Numbered from the stretch's first letter, positions 10,053 through 19,737 are shown. The stretch is DNA of 64,000 nt from Pseudomonas putida (GCF_028682475.1 NZ_JANHLE010000007.1:163609-227608); one strand, 5' to 3'. The notes: generated by a model not told the origin, from the sequence alone. Numbers and translations are program-made.

Positions 10053-10621
10053 TCAGTGAATTCCAGCTTGGCGAGCAATTGCCCGATGCCGCTCAACGGC
10101 AGTATGTAGTCTGGGTGGTGCAGGGCCAGCGCCGCGTTCGGCATGGTGGCAATCTGCGCCTCGCGCGGGTCCTGAACGATGGTGTAGCCGCCTGCCAGCT
10201 TGATCTGCGCAAGACCGTGGGCACCGTCTTCGTTGGCCCCGGTCAACAGCACACCGAGCAACGCCGGGCCATAGGCATCGGCGGCAGAGGCGAACAGGAT
10301 GTCGATTGAAGGCCGGGAGAAATACACCCGCTCTTCCTGACTCAAGGAAAAACTGCGGTCGCGTTCCACCGACAGGTGATAACCGGGCCCGGCGAAATAG
10401 ATCATGCCCGGCGCCACCTCCTGCTTGTCCCGCGCCTCCATCACCGGGCGCCCCAGTCGTCGGCTGAACACCTCGGCCAGCTGGCTATGGCGGTCATCCG
10501 GCAGGTGCAACACGCATAACAGCGGAATACGGAAATCCGCTGGCAAGGCATGAAACAGGTTGAGCAAGGCACTGACGCCACCGGCCGAGGCACCGAGGGT
10601 GACCGCCTGAATGCCGTTCAT
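10046..10621 (-). CDS. CheB-type methylesterase, catalytic domain only
   Basis: The 191-aa protein is just the CheB catalytic domain: the Ser motif GASAGGVSALL at the N-terminus, a His in VLHLPDDRHSQL and the Asp in LLTGANEDGAHGLAQIK. There is no receiver domain, unlike chemotaxis CheB, so control must come from the partner proteins. It overlaps cheR (ATGA) upstream and the kinase gene downstream. Substrate glutamates are unknown, as no chemoreceptor is encoded nearby. Confidence 0.9.
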   Translation of the reverse strand: MNGIQAVTLGASAGGVSALLNLFHALPADFRIPLLCVLHLPDDRHSQLAEVFSRRLGRPVMEARDKQEVAPGMIYFAGPGYHLSVERDRSFSLSQEERVYFSRPSIDILFASAADAYGPALLGVLLTGANEDGAHGLAQIKLAGGYTIVQDPREAQIATMPNAALALHHPDYILPLSGIGQLLAKLEFTEC

Positions 10622-11439
10622 GATTTACGGTAGATCCGTTCGGGTTTGACCAGCGCCTGGAACTGCCCGGCATAGGCGGAAAAATCCAGCGTCTCTTTGC
10701 TACCCAGGACCAGAAAGCCGCGGTGACACAGCGATTCGTGAAACAGCCCGAAGGCACGATCCTGCAAGCTCTTGTTGAAGTAGATCAGCACATTGCGGCA
10801 GGAGATCAGCTGGGTTTCGGAAAACACGCTGTCGGTGGCCAGGCTGTGGTCGGCGAAGGTCACGTTGTCGCGCAGGCTGCTGTCGACAATGGCGTTGCCG
10901 TAGGCACAGGTGTAGTACTCGCTGAAATCGCGCAGGCCACCGGCTTTGCGGTAGTTCTCGGCGTACCCGTGCATGTTCTGCATCGAGTAGATGCCCTGTT
11001 TGGCCTTGTCCAGGGAACTGGGGTTGATGTCGGTGGCATAGATGATGGTGCGCTCCAGCAAGCCCTCTTCGCGCAGCAGGATGGCCAGCGAGTAGACCTC
11101 CTCGCCGGTGCTGCAGCCAGCCACCCAGACCTTCAGCGACGGCCAGGTACGCAGCAGCGGCACCACCTCGCGGCGCAGCGCCAGAAAGTGCTCCGGGTCG
11201 CGAAACATCTCGCTGACCGGGATGGTCAGGAACTGCAGCAACTGCATGAACATGCCCGGATCATGCAGTACCCGCTCCTGCAGCGCCGAGACCGTCGTGC
11301 ACTCGAACTGGCGCACGGCATGCAGGATCCGGCGCTTGATCGAAGCGCCGGAGTAGTCGCGAAAGTCATAGCTGTACTTGAGGTAGATCGCCTCGATCAA
11401 CAGCCGTATTTCAATGTCGGTATTACGCTCGATGGTCAA
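10618..11439 (-). CDS. CheR-type protein-glutamate methyltransferase
   Basis: The 273-aa protein has the CheR alpha-helical N-domain and a SAM-binding fold with VAGCSTGEEVYSLAILL near residue 105 and YATDINPSSLDKAKQGIY near residue 140. The start is TTG at 11439, giving (M)TIERNTDIEI, overlapping the TGA of the upstream hybrid kinase. No ATG is present close by. It is part of a four-gene operon with kinase and CheB-like genes, rather than of a flagellar chemotaxis locus. Confidence 0.9.
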   Translation of the reverse strand: MTIERNTDIEIRLLIEAIYLKYSYDFRDYSGASIKRRILHAVRQFECTTVSALQERVLHDPGMFMQLLQFLTIPVSEMFRDPEHFLALRREVVPLLRTWPSLKVWVAGCSTGEEVYSLAILLREEGLLERTIIYATDINPSSLDKAKQGIYSMQNMHGYAENYRKAGGLRDFSEYYTCAYGNAIVDSSLRDNVTFADHSLATDSVFSETQLISCRNVLIYFNKSLQDRAFGLFHESLCHRGFLVLGSKETLDFSAYAGQFQALVKPERIYRKS

Positions 11440-14400
11440 ATTCGCTCCAGTTGCGGCAGCCAGACACGGATCAGCGAGAACAGACGGTCAAGGTCAATGG
11501 GCTTGGCCAGGTAATCATTGGCGCCTGCTTGCAGGCAACGCTGCTGGTCATCCTTCATCGCCTTGGCCGTCACCGCGATGATCGGCAGTTTGCGCCAGCG
11601 CGGTTGCTGGCGGATCAGCCGGGTGGCTTCGTAGCCATCCATCTCCGGCATCATCACGTCCATCAGCACCAGGTCGATATCAACGTTCCTCTCCAGCCGC
11701 TCGATGGCCTCGCGGCCATTACGGGCGATTTCGACGATCGCGCCCTTGTGCTCAAGGGCGCTGGTCAGGGCGAAAATGTTCCGTACATCATCGTCGACCA
11801 GCAGCAGTTTGCGCCCTTCAAAGACCTTGTCGCGGCTGCGTGCGGTCTTGAGCATGCGCTGACGTTCATGGGACAGCGTCGACTCGACTTTGTGCAAAAA
11901 CAATGTCACTTCATCCAGCAGCCGCTCCGGTGAGCGCGCGCCTTTGATGATGATCGAGCGCGAATATTTGAGCAGGTCGGCTTCTTCATCGCGGGTCAGG
12001 TTGCGCCCGGTGTAGACGATCACCGGCGGGAAAGCGCGGATATCTTCGGACGACATGCGCTTGAGCAACTCGTTGCCAAGCATGTCGGGCAGTTTCAGGT
12101 CGATGATCATGCAGTCGTAGAGGTTCTCGCGCAGCAGGTCCAGGGCCTCCTGGGCCAGGCCGACCGCAGTGATCTCGATGTCATCGTCACCAATCAGGCG
12201 GGCAATGCTTTCGCGCTGCAGATCATCGTCTTCGACCAGCAGGATGTGCTTGAGCTTCTGGGTCAGTTTGGCTTCCAGGCGCGCAAACACCGCCTTGAGC
12301 TCTTCCCGGCTGGTGGGTTTTACCGCATAGCCGACGGCGCCCATGTGCATGGCCGCCTCCACCCGGTCTTCGACGGAAATGATGTGCACCGGAATGTGAC
12401 GGGTGCCGGCCTGCTCCTTGAGCCGTTGCAGTACGGTCAGGCCGGAGTGATCCGGCAGGCGCATGTCGAGCAGGATGGCATCGGGAATGAACCCTGCGGC
12501 CAGTTCGAAACCTTCGTCGGCGGCCTGGGCGACCAGGCAGCTGTAGCCCAGCTCGTGGGCAAGGTCAAAGAGAATGCGGGCGAAATTCGGCTCATCCTCG
12601 ATCACCAGAATGCAGCGGTTGCTGAACGGTGCCAGGGCCCGGTCGTCCGCAAATGCCGGGGTACTGCGCGCCATGACAGGCATGTCGGCCGGTGCCTCGG
12701 GCACTGGCTCAACCCTTGCGGCACTGGCACAAAGGGGCGAGTTGACGACCTGCGCCGGCGCCTGGTCGATGATCGGTTCATAGCGCTCCGGGAGGATCAG
12801 GCTGAACACACTGCCTTCGCCCACCCTGCTGTCGACACTGATCTGGCCGCCGAGCAGTTGCGCTAGGTCGCGGGAAATCGACAAGCCCAGGCCGGTGCCG
12901 CCAAAACGCCGGTTGGTGGTGCCGTCAGCCTGATGGAAGGCGTCGAAGATCCGTTGTTGCTGGTCGGCAGCGATGCCAATGCCGGTGTCGCGCACGGCGA
13001 AAACGATCCCGCTACCGGGCTGCAGACTGACGGTGAGCGTCACCTGGCCTTTCTCGGTGAACTTCACGGCATTGGACAGCAGGTTCTTGAGGATCTGCTC
13101 CAGGCGCTGGCGATCGGTGTACAACGTGCCCGGTACCTCGGGTTCGATGACCACGCTGAAGCTCAGCTGCTTGTCGCTGGCCAGCGGCTCGAACAACGAT
13201 TGCAGGCCTTCGGTCAGGCGCGCCAGCTGGGTGGTTTCCGGGCGCACGTCAAGTTTGCCGGCCTCGACTTTGGCGATGTCGAGAATGTCGTTGATCAGGT
13301 TGAGCAGGTCGTTGCCCGCCGAGTAAATCGACTCGGCAAACTTGACCTGCTCTTCGCTGAGATTCTCCTGAGCGTTCTCCGCCAGCAATTTGGCCAGGAT
13401 CAGCGAACTGTTCAGCGGGGTGCGCAGCTCGTGTGACATGTTGGCGAGAAACTCGGACTTGTACTTGCTGGAGCGCTGCAACTCCTCGGCGCGCGTCTGC
13501 AGCTCGGCCTGGGCCTGGTTCAATTCGCTGTTCTTGCGGTTCAGCGCATCGCGCTGCTCGGCCAGGGCCTGGGTGCGTTCGGCCAGTTGCTCATTGGTCT
13601 GTTCCAGTTCGGCTTGCTGGGTCTCCAGATGGGCCTGGGACTCCTTGAGCACCCGCGACTGTTCTTCGAGCTCTTCGTTGGCGGATTTCAGCTCTTCCTG
13701 CTGTACCTGCAACTCTTCGTTGAGCTGCTGGGTTTCGGCCAGCACGTCCTGCAGGCGTTGACGATAGCGGGCACTTTCAATGGACGTGCCGAGGTTTTCA
13801 GCGACCAGTTCAAGCAGCTCGATGTCGCGGTCAGTCAACGGCCGCAGGAAACCCAGCTCGACCACCCCGTTGACTTGCCCGTCGTTGCTGGCCGGTACCA
13901 CCAGCACGCTGTGCGGCAACCCTTCACCCAGGCCGGAGTTGACCTTGAAGTAGTCCTGCGGCACGTCATCAAGGCGCAGCAGACGCCCCTGGCTCACCGC
14001 TTGGGCGAGCAGGCCTTGCTGATGGCCGATCAGCTGTTCGCGAGCTTCTTGCTCGGCAGAAAAGCCATAGCTTGCCACCCGCCGCAGGTTACCCTGGTCA
14101 TCACGTACGTAAAGCGCCGCCACCACACTGCCCAGGTAGCGGGCGAAAAAGCCCAGGATATGGTTGCCCAGCATCGGCAGCGTCAGCTGCCCGAGCACCT
14201 GTTCGGCCAGTTGTGTCTGCCCGCTGCGTAACCAGGCTTGCTGTTCCAGGCGCTGGGTCGAACGTTGCTGGGCTTGCAGGTTGCTGGTGAAGCTGGAGGA
14301 CAACGCCAACAGGTCGCGGCGCCCGAGGAATGCCAACAGGGCACTGAGCAGGATGATGAACACCAGGTACACGGATATCGCCACCAGCGTCAGGGTACTG

Positions 14401-14939
14401 ACCTGTTCGTTACGGGCGACCCGCAGCTGTTGCTCCATGCTGATGAAGGTGTCGAATTCCTTGCGGATCTCATCGGTGATGCGCTTGCCGCGGCCGGCGC
14501 GAATCGGTTCACTGTAGTCAGCGTCTTCGCGGCGCAGGCTGATCACCTGGCTGGCAAAGGCGTTCCACTCTTGCTGCAGCCCCATCATCCGGTCCAGCCG
14601 GTCTACCTGCTGCGGATTGTCTGCGACCATCCGTTGCAGCCCCATCAGACCGGACAACACCTGCGGCTTGGCCACCTCGTAAGGTTCGAGAAAGCGCTCG
14701 TCACCGGTGATCAGGAAGCCGCGCATGCCGGTTTCCATATCGATCGACAGCTTGACCGCCTCGTTGGCGTTGTTGATCACCCGGTCGGTATGTTCCACCC
14801 ACTGGATAGCCGACAACAGGTAATTGATCATGGCGATGAACACGACAGCGCTGAGCAGGCCGACCCCCAGAGGCAGGCCGATGTTGCGGCTCAGCAACTT
14901 GCGAAAACTTTGCTGATCTATCGAGGCTGGTTGAATCAT
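11436..14939 (-). CDS. Large membrane hybrid histidine kinase (CHASE3-GAF-HK-three receivers)
   Basis: Read from ATG 14939 (MIQPASIDQQ) the product is 1167 aa; an ATG at 14948 is equally possible and a distant one at 15110 is unlikely. Order of domains: TM helix (20-42), periplasmic CHASE3 with METGMRGFLITGDERFLEPY, TM helix (about 180-205), GAF (about 240-390), a long coiled coil of repeated EELQ/LEQT heptads (about 395-500), HisKA (SHELRTPLNSS), HATPase (DTGIGI, GTGLGLSI), then three receivers with DMRLPDHSG, DLKLPDMLG and DVMMPEMDG. It heads the operon and probably senses an envelope or cellular stress signal, relaying it to the CheR/CheB and kinase partners. Confidence 0.92.
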   Translation of the reverse strand: MIQPASIDQQSFRKLLSRNIGLPLGVGLLSAVVFIAMINYLLSAIQWVEHTDRVINNANEAVKLSIDMETGMRGFLITGDERFLEPYEVAKPQVLSGLMGLQRMVADNPQQVDRLDRMMGLQQEWNAFASQVISLRREDADYSEPIRAGRGKRITDEIRKEFDTFISMEQQLRVARNEQVSTLTLVAISVYLVFIILLSALLAFLGRRDLLALSSSFTSNLQAQQRSTQRLEQQAWLRSGQTQLAEQVLGQLTLPMLGNHILGFFARYLGSVVAALYVRDDQGNLRRVASYGFSAEQEAREQLIGHQQGLLAQAVSQGRLLRLDDVPQDYFKVNSGLGEGLPHSVLVVPASNDGQVNGVVELGFLRPLTDRDIELLELVAENLGTSIESARYRQRLQDVLAETQQLNEELQVQQEELKSANEELEEQSRVLKESQAHLETQQAELEQTNEQLAERTQALAEQRDALNRKNSELNQAQAELQTRAEELQRSSKYKSEFLANMSHELRTPLNSSLILAKLLAENAQENLSEEQVKFAESIYSAGNDLLNLINDILDIAKVEAGKLDVRPETTQLARLTEGLQSLFEPLASDKQLSFSVVIEPEVPGTLYTDRQRLEQILKNLLSNAVKFTEKGQVTLTVSLQPGSGIVFAVRDTGIGIAADQQQRIFDAFHQADGTTNRRFGGTGLGLSISRDLAQLLGGQISVDSRVGEGSVFSLILPERYEPIIDQAPAQVVNSPLCASAARVEPVPEAPADMPVMARSTPAFADDRALAPFSNRCILVIEDEPNFARILFDLAHELGYSCLVAQAADEGFELAAGFIPDAILLDMRLPDHSGLTVLQRLKEQAGTRHIPVHIISVEDRVEAAMHMGAVGYAVKPTSREELKAVFARLEAKLTQKLKHILLVEDDDLQRESIARLIGDDDIEITAVGLAQEALDLLRENLYDCMIIDLKLPDMLGNELLKRMSSEDIRAFPPVIVYTGRNLTRDEEADLLKYSRSIIIKGARSPERLLDEVTLFLHKVESTLSHERQRMLKTARSRDKVFEGRKLLLVDDDVRNIFALTSALEHKGAIVEIARNGREAIERLERNVDIDLVLMDVMMPEMDGYEATRLIRQQPRWRKLPIIAVTAKAMKDDQQRCLQAGANDYLAKPIDLDRLFSLIRVWLPQLERI

Positions 14940-15216
14940 CACAAACATCCGAGCAAGTGAATCAAACAAAAAGAAGTGTGGCGGATTTTCGAGTAATTGT
15001 TCTATTTTCCGCTGCGAAGGCGATTCCTGCGACCTTCTTGCCCTGAGTCTAAACAGCTTTGCCGGTCCTGACAGGGCATTTAGCCAGCATTTGAGGCCGG
15101 AATGCGCCAATCGTTCCCTGCCGGTGTGCAGATCGCTATCCTGCAGGACAGGCCGGGAACTTCCGGCCCCACCCGGTTTACAGAGTATGAACAGACATTA
15201 GTACAGGACCTTTGCC

Positions 15217-15579
15217 ATGCCCTCATCTATCCCGCCCCTTCTGGTTGTCGAAGATGACGCGATCGTGCGCATGCTGATCGTCGATGTGCTGGAGGCGCTG
15301 GGCTATACGGTTGTAGAGGCGCAAAACGCCGAGACAGCCCTGAAAATCCTCGAGGATCCTGGCCAGACGCTGGCAATGATGATGACCGATATCGGCCTGC
15401 CGGACATGGATGGCAAGGCGCTGGCCAGCAAAGCTCAAGCAGCAAGGCCATTGCTGCCGATCCTGTTTGCCAGTGGCTTTGGTGACAGCATCGAGGTACC
15501 CGAGGGCATGCACCTGATCGGCAAGCCGTTCAGCATCGATCAGTTGCGCGATAAAGTGCAAAGCATCCTGTCTGGGTAA
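15217..15579 (+). CDS. Stand-alone response regulator receiver
   Basis: A 120-aa single receiver domain: LLVVEDDAIVRM at the N-terminus, phospho-acceptor Asp in MMTDIGLPDMDG near residue 54, Ser/Thr in FASGFG and Lys in LIGKPFS. No output domain is present. It is divergent from the hybrid kinase operon, 277 bases away, and is a natural phosphotransfer partner for it. Confidence 0.9.
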   Translation: MPSSIPPLLVVEDDAIVRMLIVDVLEALGYTVVEAQNAETALKILEDPGQTLAMMMTDIGLPDMDGKALASKAQAARPLLPILFASGFGDSIEVPEGMHLIGKPFSIDQLRDKVQSILSG

Positions 15580-15588
15580 TCCATTGTA

Positions 15589-15616
15589 GAATAGGCACTT
15601 TTGCCAAGGCCTATTC
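15589..15616. terminator. Hairpin between receiver gene and glycosyltransferase
   Basis: GAATAGG (15589-15595) pairs perfectly with CCTATTC (15610-15616) around a 14-base loop. The loop contains a TTG that could itself be read as an upstream start of the glycosyltransferase. No long T-run follows, so this is a weak terminator or a leader hairpin. Confidence 0.4.
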
Positions 15617-15621
15617 CCCTC

Positions 15622-16941
15622 ATGCTCACCGCCACCCTCAACGTCCTGGTCATTGGTTACGTCTGGCCCGAACCACGCTCCTCGGCCGCCGGCGGGCACA
15701 TGATGCAGATCCTCGAAAGTTTCGTGCAACGCGGCTGGCGCGTCACCTTCAGCAGCCCGGCGACGGTCGGCGAGCACAAGGCGGACCTTGCCGAACTGGG
15801 TATCGCCGAGCAGGCCATCACCCTAAACGACAGCAGCTTCGACCACTTTGTCAGCGAACTGGCCCCGGACGTGGTGCTGTTCGACCGCTTCATGATCGAA
15901 GAGCAATTCGGCTGGCGCGTGGAAAAACACTGCCCCAACGCCTTGCGCGTGCTGGAAACCTCCGACCTGCAAAGCCTGCGCGACGCCCGTCAGCAACTGC
16001 TGCGCCGGCGCCTGATCGAAGGCTTGGACCCCAATGACTTCCGAGCACTGTTCGCCACCTCCGGTCCCGCGCTGTATCAACAGATGGCCACCGCCGACCT
16101 GACCCTGCGCGAACTGGCGGCCATCTACCGCAGTGACTTGAGCCTGATGATCTCGGACGTCGAGATCGATCTGCTGATCAACGGTTTCGGCGTGCCCGAG
16201 CACCTGCTGCATTGGTGCCCGCTGATGGTCGATGTGCCCAGCGCGCCGTTCAAGCCTTACCACGAGCGGGCCCACTTCCTCACCATCGGCAACTTCCGCC
16301 ACGCCCCCAACTGGGATGCCGTGCTGTGGATGAAGAATACGCTGTGGCCGATCATCCGCCGTCGCCTGCCCCAGGCCCAGTTGCACATCTACGGCGCCTA
16401 CACGCCACCGAAAGCCACGGCGCTGCACAAGCCTGCCGAAGGCTTCCACATCATGAACTGGGCCGAAGATGCCCTGGAAGTGATGAGCAATGCGCGTATC
16501 TGCCTGGCCCCTTTGCGTTTCGGCGCCGGGATCAAGGGCAAACTGACCGACGCCATGCTCTGCGGCACGCCCAGCGTGACCACGCCAATTGGCGCCGAAG
16601 CCATGCACGGCGCCCTGCCCTGGCCTGGCGCCGTCGCCAGCACTGCCGAAGCGCTGGCCGAAGCTGCGGTGCAGCTGTACAACGACCCGGCACGCTGGCA
16701 GCACGCGCAACAACAGGGCTTGCAGCTGCTTGCGGCGCGCTATGACCGGCGCCAGCACAGCACCGCGCTGGTCGAACGCATCGAGTACGCGCTGGGCGAT
16801 CTGGACCAGCATCGCCTGTTCAACTTCACCGGGGCCATGCTGCGTCACCACCAGCACAAGAGCACCCAGTACATGGCGCAATGGATCGAAGCGAAGAACC
16901 GCCTGGCTACAGCGGCCGACGCAGCAGATAAGTGTCCATGA
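15622..16941 (+). CDS. Glycosyltransferase (GT-B, family 4-like)
   Basis: The frame could open at TTG 15601, but ATG 15622 places the Rossmann strand LNVLVIGYVWPEP at the N-terminus, and I prefer it (439 aa). The GGHMMQILESFVQRGW segment is the acceptor-domain start. The C-terminal donor domain has FLTIGNFRHAPNWDAVLWM and the nucleotide-sugar pocket APLRFGAGIKGKLTDAMLCGTPSV, with the GT4-like pattern G.G.K.K..(D/E)A. It probably adds a sugar to a surface polysaccharide or protein; the acceptor is unknown. Its 3' end overlaps convergent cobF by 35 bases. Confidence 0.8.
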   Translation: MLTATLNVLVIGYVWPEPRSSAAGGHMMQILESFVQRGWRVTFSSPATVGEHKADLAELGIAEQAITLNDSSFDHFVSELAPDVVLFDRFMIEEQFGWRVEKHCPNALRVLETSDLQSLRDARQQLLRRRLIEGLDPNDFRALFATSGPALYQQMATADLTLRELAAIYRSDLSLMISDVEIDLLINGFGVPEHLLHWCPLMVDVPSAPFKPYHERAHFLTIGNFRHAPNWDAVLWMKNTLWPIIRRRLPQAQLHIYGAYTPPKATALHKPAEGFHIMNWAEDALEVMSNARICLAPLRFGAGIKGKLTDAMLCGTPSVTTPIGAEAMHGALPWPGAVASTAEALAEAAVQLYNDPARWQHAQQQGLQLLAARYDRRQHSTALVERIEYALGDLDQHRLFNFTGAMLRHHQHKSTQYMAQWIEAKNRLATAADAADKCP

Positions 16942-17656
16942 TCCAGCCCTTGCGCGCGCGGGCCTGCTCGCGCTGCTCAAGGATCTGCTGGCGCACCTGG
17001 TGCAACGGTCCGGCGATGAGCATCTCGTCGGCGGTACCGAGGTAGGCGCCCCAGTAGATCAGCAGTTCGGGGTCGTCGAGTGCGGCGAACGCGCATTGTC
17101 CGTCGAGCATCACCACCAGGTTGTCGATCCTGGGCTGTTCGGCCAGGCGCCGGCCTGGCAGGACGGTCAGTGGTTCGCCTATACGGTTCAAGGGAATGCG
17201 ATGGCGGGCAGCCAGGGCCTGCACGCTGCTGATACCGGGAATGACTTCAAGCGCTATACCGACACCCGCTGCCTGCACCAGATCGAGGATACGCAAGGTG
17301 CTGTCGTACAGGGTTGGCTCGCCCCACAGCAGGAACGCCCCGCACTCGCCCTCGGCCAGTTCGTTTTCGATCAAGTGGGCATAAAGCGCGGCGCGCTTGT
17401 GGTGCCAGTCATGCACCGCACCGACATAGTCGCTGGCAGCGCCCTCGCGCAGCGGATCCTCGACCTGCACCAGACGATAGCCCGGCTGCTGCACATAGCG
17501 CTCGAGGATGTCCTTGCGCAGTTGCAGCAGCTCGTCCTTGAGCGTGCCTTTGTCGAGGACGAAGAACACCTGGGCCCGGTTCAGCGCATCGACAGCCTCA
17601 AGGGTGATCTGGCGCGGATTGCCCGGCCCGATGCCGATCAATAACAGCTGTTTCAT
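16907..17656 (-). CDS. cobF: Precorrin-6A synthase (deacetylating), CobF
   Basis: The 249-aa protein starts MKQLLLIGIGPGNPRQITLE, the GxGxGxP SAM-binding strand of the tetrapyrrole methylase family. It contains the family motifs LLWGEPTLYDSTLRIL and IPGISSVQALAARHRIPL. CobF methylates C1 of precorrin-5 and removes acetate, a step of the aerobic cobalamin pathway. No other cob gene is in the window, so it is a detached pathway gene. The extended frame of the glycosyltransferase overlaps its 3' end. Confidence 0.92.
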   Translation of the reverse strand: MKQLLLIGIGPGNPRQITLEAVDALNRAQVFFVLDKGTLKDELLQLRKDILERYVQQPGYRLVQVEDPLREGAASDYVGAVHDWHHKRAALYAHLIENELAEGECGAFLLWGEPTLYDSTLRILDLVQAAGVGIALEVIPGISSVQALAARHRIPLNRIGEPLTVLPGRRLAEQPRIDNLVVMLDGQCAFAALDDPELLIYWGAYLGTADEMLIAGPLHQVRQQILEQREQARARKGWIMDTYLLRRPL

Positions 17657-17724
17657 TGCAGTTCATTCCATGACTCGGCCAGCCGCCATTGTCGGCCGGC
17701 CGAGGGGCAGTGGCAATGCGCTGC

Positions 17725-19014
17725 TTACCAGATCGAGAAGTTGTAGCTGACGATCACCCGCGTTTCGTCCATGTCCCGCGCCCACTTCTCGTAGTTGCTG
17801 CGGTAGGTGGAGTTACGCAGGCGCACGCTGACGTCCTTGAAGGTGCCGCTCTGGACCTGGTACTTGAGCTCGCTGTCGCGTTCCCATTCCTTGCCTTCGG
17901 CCAGGCTGCCCGGGACCTTGATGTGGTCGCCGTTGATGTAGCGGGTGAAGAAACTCAGGCCCGGCACGCCGAGGGCCTTGAAGTCGTAGTCATAGCGCAA
18001 CTGCCAGGAGCGCTCCTGGGCGGCGGCGAAGTCGTTGACCTGGGCGTAGTTGACCAGATACGGATTGCTGCCATCGAGGTACGGCATGGCGTTTTCGCCA
18101 TACATGCGCTGCCAGCCGGCGCTGACTTTATGCCCGCCCAGGCTGTAGCCGAGCATGCCGCTGAACGCGCGGTGGTCGATATCACCGGCGTGGGCATTGC
18201 CGATGTCATCACTCTTGATCAGGCGCAGGTCGGCCGACAGGCTGCCGACGCTCAGCGGCTGGCTGGCAACCACACCGAGAAAGTGCTGGCGGTAGATGTT
18301 TTCCAGCTTGGCTACGTGGTATTGGGCGCTCAGCCGTTCGTTGAACTTGTAATCGACGCCAGCCATGTCGAAATGATCGGCGGTGATATTGCAGGCATAG
18401 CGCTTGTTCTTGCAGTGCACGCGAATGTCCTGGCGATCAGTGGAATCGCGCGCGGTGTACTGGTCCAGACGGGCCACGTTGAACTTGAGGTTGTTGATTT
18501 CCTCGGACGTGAGCATCGCACCCTGGAACATCGTCGGCAGCAAGCGGCCGTCGTTGTATTTGAGCAGCGGCATGTCCGGCAGCATCGAGCCGTATTTGAG
18601 TACGGTGTTCGAATAGCGCATTTTCGCAGTCAGGCCCAATTTGGCATATTGGTCCACCGACTCACGCGGGTCATGCCCGCTGGACGGCAGCAAGCCACTG
18701 TTGCTGTCCGCCGGGCTGGAGTCGAGTTTGATCCCGAGCATACCCAGGGCATCGACGCCAAAGCCTACCGGGCCCTGGGTATAACCGGACTGCACATTGA
18801 GAATGAATCCCTGAGCCCATTCTTCGCGTTTCGAAGCGCCCTGGCTGGAACTGACATGGCCATCACGAAAATCGCGATTGAAGTAGACATTGCGTGCTTC
18901 GACTTTGGCACTGCTGTCTTCAAGAAAACCGCCAGCCTGAGTCGACGCGGCAGTGAACATCGCGAGCAGGCCGGCAAGGCCGCGCTCGGACGCAAGGGGA
19001 AATGGGGCAAACAT
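17725..19014 (-). CDS. OprD-family outer-membrane porin
   Basis: Started at ATG 19014, the 429-aa product has a cleavable signal sequence (MFAPFPLASERGLAGLLAMF, then TAASTQA) and the mature N-terminus GGFLEDSSAKVEARNVYFNR, which is typical of OprD proteins. OprD markers include the SSQGASKREEWAQGF loop, GMLGIKLDSSP, and the terminal beta strand ending in ..YNFSIW with an aromatic last residue. The channel takes up small nutrients (amino acids or organic acids); the subfamily cannot be set from sequence alone, though synteny suggests an OprE-like member. Confidence 0.88.
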   Translation of the reverse strand: MFAPFPLASERGLAGLLAMFTAASTQAGGFLEDSSAKVEARNVYFNRDFRDGHVSSSQGASKREEWAQGFILNVQSGYTQGPVGFGVDALGMLGIKLDSSPADSNSGLLPSSGHDPRESVDQYAKLGLTAKMRYSNTVLKYGSMLPDMPLLKYNDGRLLPTMFQGAMLTSEEINNLKFNVARLDQYTARDSTDRQDIRVHCKNKRYACNITADHFDMAGVDYKFNERLSAQYHVAKLENIYRQHFLGVVASQPLSVGSLSADLRLIKSDDIGNAHAGDIDHRAFSGMLGYSLGGHKVSAGWQRMYGENAMPYLDGSNPYLVNYAQVNDFAAAQERSWQLRYDYDFKALGVPGLSFFTRYINGDHIKVPGSLAEGKEWERDSELKYQVQSGTFKDVSVRLRNSTYRSNYEKWARDMDETRVIVSYNFSIW

Positions 19015-19377
19015 CAGAAGCACAATCCGAAAGAGTGACAAAAAACAACCGGCAGCCATCCAGGCAGCGGCAATGCATCCAGCGCCTATAAAGCTCGAGG
19101 CTGACCGCAAATGATCTCAAAACCGCTCTAGACCGGCCATTGGACCTTGGTCTAAGGCGTTTTTGGGGCAATCGACTAGTTGCTTCGTATTAACGCGCGG
19201 ACAAGTAAGAAAGTTCCATTGCTGCAAAGTTAAATTTCATATGTTTACCCGTCGCCCGGGGACTACTACACTCTTTATTAGTGCGATGTTTTGCCCACCC
19301 CAGTGCTCGCTGCGTTATTCAGGTGACTCCTCGTTTTACGCGTGCCGGGCCACTGCAGACATAAAGGAGTGATGACA
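19015..19377. other. Divergent promoter region of oprD-like and turB genes
   Basis: This 363-base gap holds the promoters of two divergent genes. It is noticeably AT-rich around 19190-19290 (for example TAAATTTCATATG), as is common for genes silenced or autoregulated by MvaT-type proteins. No credible open frame and no strong inverted repeat was found in it. Confidence 0.5.
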
Positions 19378-19737
19378 GTGTCCAGACTTGCAGAGTTTCG
19401 TGCTGCCGAAAAAGCGCTTCAAGAACAGATGGCGCAACTGGAGGCGCTGAAAAAGGACGCCGGCCTCAAGCGCGAAATCGAGTTCGAACGCAAACTTGTC
19501 GAGCTGATGAACAGCTATGGCAAGAACCTGCGCGATATCATTTCCATTCTTGACCCCAAAGCCGTGACCAAAGGTGCGCCGAGCGCACCGAAAACGCGCC
19601 GGCCACGGGTGGTCAAAGTGTATGAAAACCCTCACACCGGTGAGCTGATCGAAACCAAGGGTGGCAACCACCGTGGCCTCAAAGCCTGGAAAGAACAGTA
19701 CGGGGCGAAAACCGTCGACAGCTGGTTGCGTGCGTGA
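19378..19737 (+). CDS. turB: MvaT/MvaU-family H-NS-like nucleoid protein
   Basis: Start is GTG 19378: the AAGGAG at 19364-19369 is 8 bases from it, against only 2 from the ATG at 19372, and the protein then reads (M)SRLAEFRAAEKALQEQ as in MvaT/MvaU. The 119-aa product has an N-terminal coiled-coil oligomerisation region (1-60), a linker rich in Pro/Lys/Arg, and the C-terminal AT-hook-like DNA-binding domain with TGELIETKGGNHRGLKAWK. It binds AT-rich DNA and silences foreign genes. The turB name rests on recalled synteny with P. putida. Confidence 0.9.
   Translation: MSRLAEFRAAEKALQEQMAQLEALKKDAGLKREIEFERKLVELMNSYGKNLRDIISILDPKAVTKGAPSAPKTRRPRVVKVYENPHTGELIETKGGNHRGLKAWKEQYGAKTVDSWLRA

Noticed and set aside
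19163..19372. 69-codon frame between oprD-like gene and turB
   Set aside because: It lies in AT-rich promoter DNA with no homology and no ribosome site.
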